DNA from: Limnothrix sp. CACIAM 69d
GTDB taxonomy: Bacteria > Cyanobacteriota > Cyanobacteriia > CACIAM-69d
DNA length: 64,000 nt
NCBI GenBank assembly: GCA_001913845.2
Contig: MKGP02000067.1
Span: forward strand, 1-64,000
Reading direction: 5' to 3'
Shown: in pieces, positions 60,087-64,000 of the stretch
Layout: each line of letters opens with the position of its first letter
Position numbering within the stretch: the stretch's first letter is position 1
Notes under the pieces: generated by a model
Seen by the model: the letters and a program-made list of their open reading frames with translations, nothing else
Database searches by the model: none
Told to the model about the DNA's origin: nothing
Made by a program: the position numbers and the translations under genes

Positions 60087-62950
60087 TTACGGCTCTATCT
60101 TGACTGCACGACTCAAAAGGGTTGCCAGTTGGCGATCGGTTTCTTCTAGGGATTGCTCTCCTTGGGCCAGTTCCGCGAGCACCGTGAGCAATTCCCGCTC
60201 CAGGCTGGGGGGTGGCAGGGCCGACGGAACCACCGCTTGCACCGGCTGAACGGCACTGCTGGCCTTCACGGCCTTGACACAGAAGTTGCGGATGATCGCC
60301 ACTAACTGCCCCTGGGGATCCAGCAGGGCCAAGTGAAACCGCCGTAGGGCCTGTTCATCGGCCGCCGTGGCCGAAGCTGAACCGAGGGGACTCGATCGAA
60401 CCAACACCGTTCCGGCGGCGGGCCAAGGGCCAAACCACTGCACCGACTCGACCATGAACGGCAGCCAGAGCTGATGGTGAGCGGTCTGGCGTTGCAGTTC
60501 CGCCTGTACCGTTTGCCAAACCATGTCCAGCCGTTGACCCATGGGGCTGAAAACCGGCGCGGTCAGCGGCGAGATCACCAGTTGGGCCCGCGTGCCGCCC
60601 GGGAGCCACTCAACTTGCTGAACGCCCCGGAAGTTGGCCCCATAGGCCACACCCGTTTGGTCAAAGATTTCGTAAAACGCCTGAATCGATAGCGGTTGCC
60701 CCTTGGCTCCCAACAAATCAGCAAACTCGGCGGGGAGGGCAGGGGGCCGCTCGATCGCCCGGAGGGCCTGACCCGAGGCATAGGCGATTCCTTGGGCATT
60801 CTCCACGGTGAAGCGAATCCGGTCGGCGCTGGCGGTCAAGGCAACTCGCAGCGTCAGGCCCTGGTCTGGCACTTCGGCCCGGCGCATCCAGGTAACCTCC
60901 GCAAACCCGCCGACGGTTCCCCAAGTGGCGGCTCCGTTCCCTTGGCGAATGGTCTCGGCCACCAGATCCAGCAAGGCAGATCCCGGCAAGGTGGGGCGGC
61001 CGCTCACCTGGTGCTCTTGGGCGATCGGGTTATGGGAGTCAATGGTGTAGCTCACGCCCCAGGGGCGATCGGGCGCGGGGGCCTGTTCCCCATTCGTGAT
61101 TGCGGACGACACCGGGAGCAACTCGGGGGCCAATGGCGGCGCAACCGTTGTGGGGAGCGGAATCCAGCAGCGCCGTCGATCGAACGGCGATCCAGGCAGG
61201 GCCAGGCGCACAGGCGGAACGGGCCGCGGCAGGGCAGTCCAATCCACGGAGCCGCCTTGGATCCAATGCTGGGCAAGGGTGGATAGGGCGGATCGATCCG
61301 CGAGATCAGCGGCAGCTAGCGGGGGCGGAGCGGGTTGACCGGGCTGCACTTCACCCAGCCACAGGTTGCTCGTCCCATCGCCTTGGGGTTGATCTTGGCC
61401 AAAGTCCGTTAAAACCCGCTGCAATTGGGCGATCGAATCAACCACAACTGCCAATCGATGGGCCGCGGGTCGCCGGCCCACCTGCAAGGTGAAGGCCAGA
61501 TCGGCCAGGTTGGCCGTGGGATCGTTCTGGAGGAAGTTCGCAAGGTTCCGGGCCGTGATTCGCAACAGTTGCGGCGTGCGGGCCGACAGAATGATCAGTT
61601 CCGGCTGTGTCGATCGCGGCGACTCTAACCCCGATCGAACATGGGCGGGAGCTTCCTCCACAATCACATGGGCATTGCTCCCACCTGCACCAAAGCTGCT
61701 GAGACCCGCGCGAAGCGGGGCGGGCCCTGCCCAAGGCGATCGGGTTCGTTGCAACCGGAAAGGACTGTGCTCAAAGTCGATCGCCGGATTGGGCCGATCG
61801 GAATGCAAACTGGGCACCAATTGGCGATGCTTCAGTTGCAGCAGGATTTTGCACAGCCCCGCAATGCCCGCCGCCGATTCCAGGTGACCAATGTTGGATT
61901 TGATCGACCCGATCGCGCAATGGCCGGGCTGCACCTGGGGATCCCGTGCAAAGGTCAGTTGCAAGCCGTCCATTTCAATTGGGTCGCCCAGGGAAGTGCC
62001 TGTGCCATGGGCTTCCAGGTAAGACAGATCATGGGCCGCGAGTTGGGCCCGCTCCAACGCCAGGCGCACCACTTGGGCTTGGGCTTGGGGATTGGGAACG
62101 GTGTAGCCGTTGGTTTTGCCCCCGTGATTCATGGCGCTGCCCCGAATCACGGCTTGGATCGGGTCTCGATCGCGCAGGGCCGCCGCCAGGGGCTTCAGAA
62201 TCACCGTGCCCACCCCTTCGCCGGGCACATAGCCATCACCACCGGCCCCAAAACTGCGGCATTTCCCATCGGTGGAGGCAAACCGCAGATGGGCCATTTG
62301 CACGTATTTCACGGGGTGGAGATAGAGATTCACACCTCCAGCGATCGCCAGTTGACATTCCCCCCGCCGCAAGCTTTCACAGGCCAAATGAATCGCGCTG
62401 AGGGACGCAGAGCAAGCGGTATCCACGGGCATACTGGGCCCTTGCAGGTTCAGGGTATAGGACACCCGATTCGCCACCGACCAAAAGGATGAGTTGGGGA
62501 AACTGGGCACCCCCGCCCGCCAAGCATCCAAGGCCAACAGGTGATAGCTGCCCCAGGTCACCCCGGCAAAAACGCCTGTGGCATGGGGGCGATCGGGATC
62601 GTCCGAATCGAGGGCATCCGGGCGATAGCCGGCATTTTCGAGGGCTAACCAGGCGGATTCGAGGAACAGTCGCTCCTGGGGATCGATCAGCTCAGCATCC
62701 TTAGGGGTGATGCCGAAAAAGAGCGGGTCAAACTGATCCACCTGCTCCAAAAAGCCTCCCCAGCGGGCATAGGTTTTGCCCAGTTGTCCCGGTTGGGGGT
62801 CATAAAACAGGGCGTGATCCCAGCGATCGGGCGGCACATCCGTGATGGACTCGCCCCCTTGGGCCAGCAATGTCCAAAGGTGATCAAGGGTTTCTGCACC
62901 GGGAAAACGGCCATGGCAACCAATGATGGCGATCGGCTCCGGGGTGGCTT
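60087..62950 (-). other. PKS first half of the split module: KS0-DH0
   Basis: KS0 carries CSAS rather than CSSS at the active site, with all catalytic residues kept. DH0 has the HxxxGxxxxP histidine and a D-x-x-x-Q motif. The partner KR, methyltransferase and carrier are at the N-terminus of the next protein. Confidence 0.82.
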
Positions 62951-64000
62951 CCCGTTCAACGGGAGCGGCCGCCAAGGTCAGCGGGTCGGGGTTGGCACTG
63001 GAGGCCGCCGGGGCGATCGCGGGTTGGGGCGATCGTGTTTGTAGGTGTTCCGCCAGCGATCGGAGGGTTCTGTGATGAAAGAGCAAGGTTTTGGGCAGGG
63101 GGCCAAACCGCGTTTCAAGCTGCGCCGTTAATCGCCGCACCGCCACGGAATCCAGCCCGTAGATATCAAGCCCCGCTTCCGGATCCAGCCGTTCGGGGGC
63201 AATTTTCAGCTCCCGACCAAACAGGGTTCGTAGTTCCGTTTGCAATTGTTCTTGGGCTGCCACCGTCTCCAAATGGGATCCCAAGCTATGGTTTGGGGCA
63301 TGATTTGGGGTCTGGACTAGCTGAGGGTTGGCTGCAAGACCCGATCGAGCCGTGGATTGCAGTGCTGATGGCGATTCCGGTTGCGATTCCGGTTGCGATT
63401 CCAGACCCAAAAACCGGCGCAACAACGCCCGATCGCCCCAGGCCGCCACCAACGCCGCTGGGCCCGCCGCCAGCCAGTCCGTCAACAGCGCCAACCCTGC
63501 CTCCGTCGGCATCGGAGCCAACCCCGTGGTTTGCCGCAGGTGGTGCAGGTGCTCAGCGGGAATCTGCATTCCGCCGTCCTGCCACAGGGGCAACCCAATC
63601 ACCCAGCGCCGAGGATCCTGAGCCGCAAACTCATTCAAAAATGCATTGGCTGCCGCGTAGTCTCCCTGGCCAGGGTTGCCCAAAACGCTGACCAACGATG
63701 AAAACAGCAAGAAAAAGTCCAGGGGATCCGTGGCCGTGGCCGCCGCCAACAGCCGAGTTCCCGTCACCTTGGGAGCTAACACCTGCCGGAATGAGGCTTC
63801 ATCCTTCAGGGCAATGGCCTGATCGGCCAAAACCCCGGCTCCATGAATCACCCCTTGCAGGGGGCCAAAGCGCTGGCGGGCCCGGCGCAGGGCTTCATCC
63901 AGGGACTCGGAACCGGTGAGGTCAGCACTCAGGTAAATGGCCTCGCCCCCCAAGGATTGGATCTCTTGGATGAAGCGCACCCGTTCCCGATCGAGCCGAT
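60087..64000 (-). CDS. Trans-AT polyketide synthase, penultimate protein (partial, continues past the right edge)
   Basis: About 1,300 residues are visible. The frame is open to the window edge; the GTG at 63980 is an internal valine inside a KR, not a start. In order: the second half of KR0 (LFSSLVSVLGNPGQGDYAAAN, LAD triad), ACP0 (GLDSV near 63160), KS0 (VDTACSAS near 62415, HGTGT, NIGH), a docking-like linker, and DH0 (HQVSGRPTLP near 61010 and RLDMVWQ near 60525). It ends with a helical tail (about 60087-60200, ELAQGEQSLEETDRQLATLL), a likely C-terminal docking segment. No acyltransferase is present. The protein stops between DH and KR of one module, and the giant protein supplies KR-cMT-ACP, so the two must associate. 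The stop is two bases before the next ATG. Confidence 0.93.
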   Translation of the reverse strand, partial: RLDRERVRFIQEIQSLGGEAIYLSADLTGSESLDEALRRARQRFGPLQGVIHGAGVLADQAIALKDEASFRQVLAPKVTGTRLLAAATATDPLDFFLLFSSLVSVLGNPGQGDYAAANAFLNEFAAQDPRRWVIGLPLWQDGGMQIPAEHLHHLRQTTGLAPMPTEAGLALLTDWLAAGPAALVAAWGDRALLRRFLGLESQPESQPESPSALQSTARSGLAANPQLVQTPNHAPNHSLGSHLETVAAQEQLQTELRTLFGRELKIAPERLDPEAGLDIYGLDSVAVRRLTAQLETRFGPLPKTLLFHHRTLRSLAEHLQTRSPQPAIAPAASSANPDPLTLAAAPVEREATPEPIAIIGCHGRFPGAETLDHLWTLLAQGGESITDVPPDRWDHALFYDPQPGQLGKTYARWGGFLEQVDQFDPLFFGITPKDAELIDPQERLFLESAWLALENAGYRPDALDSDDPDRPHATGVFAGVTWGSYHLLALDAWRAGVPSFPNSSFWSVANRVSYTLNLQGPSMPVDTACSASLSAIHLACESLRRGECQLAIAGGVNLYLHPVKYVQMAHLRFASTDGKCRSFGAGGDGYVPGEGVGTVILKPLAAALRDRDPIQAVIRGSAMNHGGKTNGYTVPNPQAQAQVVRLALERAQLAAHDLSYLEAHGTGTSLGDPIEMDGLQLTFARDPQVQPGHCAIGSIKSNIGHLESAAGIAGLCKILLQLKHRQLVPSLHSDRPNPAIDFEHSPFRLQRTRSPWAGPAPLRAGLSSFGAGGSNAHVIVEEAPAHVRSGLESPRSTQPELIILSARTPQLLRITARNLANFLQNDPTANLADLAFTLQVGRRPAAHRLAVVVDSIAQLQRVLTDFGQDQPQGDGTSNLWLGEVQPGQPAPPPLAAADLADRSALSTLAQHWIQGGSVDWTALPRPVPPVRLALPGSPFDRRRCWIPLPTTVAPPLAPELLPVSSAITNGEQAPAPDRPWGVSYTIDSHNPIAQEHQVSGRPTLPGSALLDLVAETIRQGNGAATWGTVGGFAEVTWMRRAEVPDQGLTLRVALTASADRIRFTVENAQGIAYASGQALRAIERPPALPAEFADLLGAKGQPLSIQAFYEIFDQTGVAYGANFRGVQQVEWLPGGTRAQLVISPLTAPVFSPMGQRLDMVWQTVQAELQRQTAHHQLWLPFMVESVQWFGPWPAAGTVLVRSSPLGSASATAADEQALRRFHLALLDPQGQLVAIIRNFCVKAVKASSAVQPVQAVVPSALPPPSLERELLTVLAELAQGEQSLEETDRQLATLLSRAVKIEP
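63020..64000 (-). other. PKS end of the preceding module: KR0 (partial)-ACP0
   Basis: The KR is cut by the window edge. Its catalytic Ser and Tyr are visible, and an LAD triad suggests a B-type hydroxyl. The carrier has GLDSV. Whether this module has a DH or methyltransferase cannot be seen, though a methyltransferase after the KR is absent. Confidence 0.78.

Noticed and set aside
31237-64000. Cis-AT polyketide synthase
   Set aside because: No GHSxGE acyltransferase motif in any module; the post-KS segments are too short for an AT domain.
1-64000. tRNA or rRNA genes
   Set aside because: Reading the intergenic stretches I found no T-loop or anticodon-arm pattern; a covariance-model scan was not possible.

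Overview
The window comes from a cyanobacterium. The octamer GCGATCGC (HIP1) and its core CGATCG recur throughout, and several genes belong to families I know mainly from cyanobacteria: an Rre1/Ycf29-type regulator, a DUF4278 protein, a DUF3285 protein, a DUF7734 protein, an EGY-like M50 protease and a FeoB split into two ORFs. By eye most of the window is rich in G+C, the polyketide genes most of all. The two sensor kinases and the three FkbM methyltransferase genes are clearly poorer in G+C. I cannot name the species.

Positions 1-31,000 are mostly chromosomal housekeeping. (1) 0.3-4.5 kb: a metal-handling locus with a P1-type ATPase lacking the usual CPC ion site, an HMA-like membrane protein, and two small proteins with one hydrophobic segment each. 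(2) 5.2-7.8 kb: ferrous iron uptake, with the FeoB GTPase and FeoB channel as separate ORFs followed by feoA. (3) 8-9.9 kb: an SDR epimerase and a DUF4278/peptidoglycan-binding protein. (4) 10-15.2 kb: an Rre1-like regulator and two sensor kinases. (5) 15.7-27.7 kb: glmS, rsmE, murQ, an M50 protease, a DUF7734 gene, the DUF3285-ybeY-dgkA group, trmH, a Uma2 endonuclease, a SWIM zinc-finger protein and cbiET.

Positions 27.6-64 kb hold the 3' end of a large secondary-metabolite cluster, all on the minus strand. A modular trans-acyltransferase polyketide synthase runs in from beyond the right edge. Its last two proteins are visible: a partial one (60087-64000) and a single uninterrupted ORF of 9,615 codons (31237-60084) ending in a thioesterase. 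No module has an acyltransferase, each KS is followed by only an AT-docking-like remnant, and the methyltransferases sit after the KR, which is the trans-AT order. Modules in assembly order: ...KR-ACP | KS-DH // KR-cMT-ACP (split between the two proteins) | KS-KR-cMT-ACP | KS-cMT-ACP | KS-DH-KR-cMT-ACP | KS-KR-ACP | KS-KR-ACP | KS-ACP-TE. Four modules in a row carry C-methyltransferases. The acyltransferase, any enoylreductase, the loading module and the early modules must lie outside the window. Three FkbM-family methyltransferases follow in the same orientation and are candidate O-methyl tailoring enzymes.

The part most likely to be undescribed is this cluster: a polyketide line predicted to give a heavily C-methylated chain, possibly further methylated by an unusual trio of FkbM enzymes. 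I could run no similarity search, so novelty is a hypothesis.
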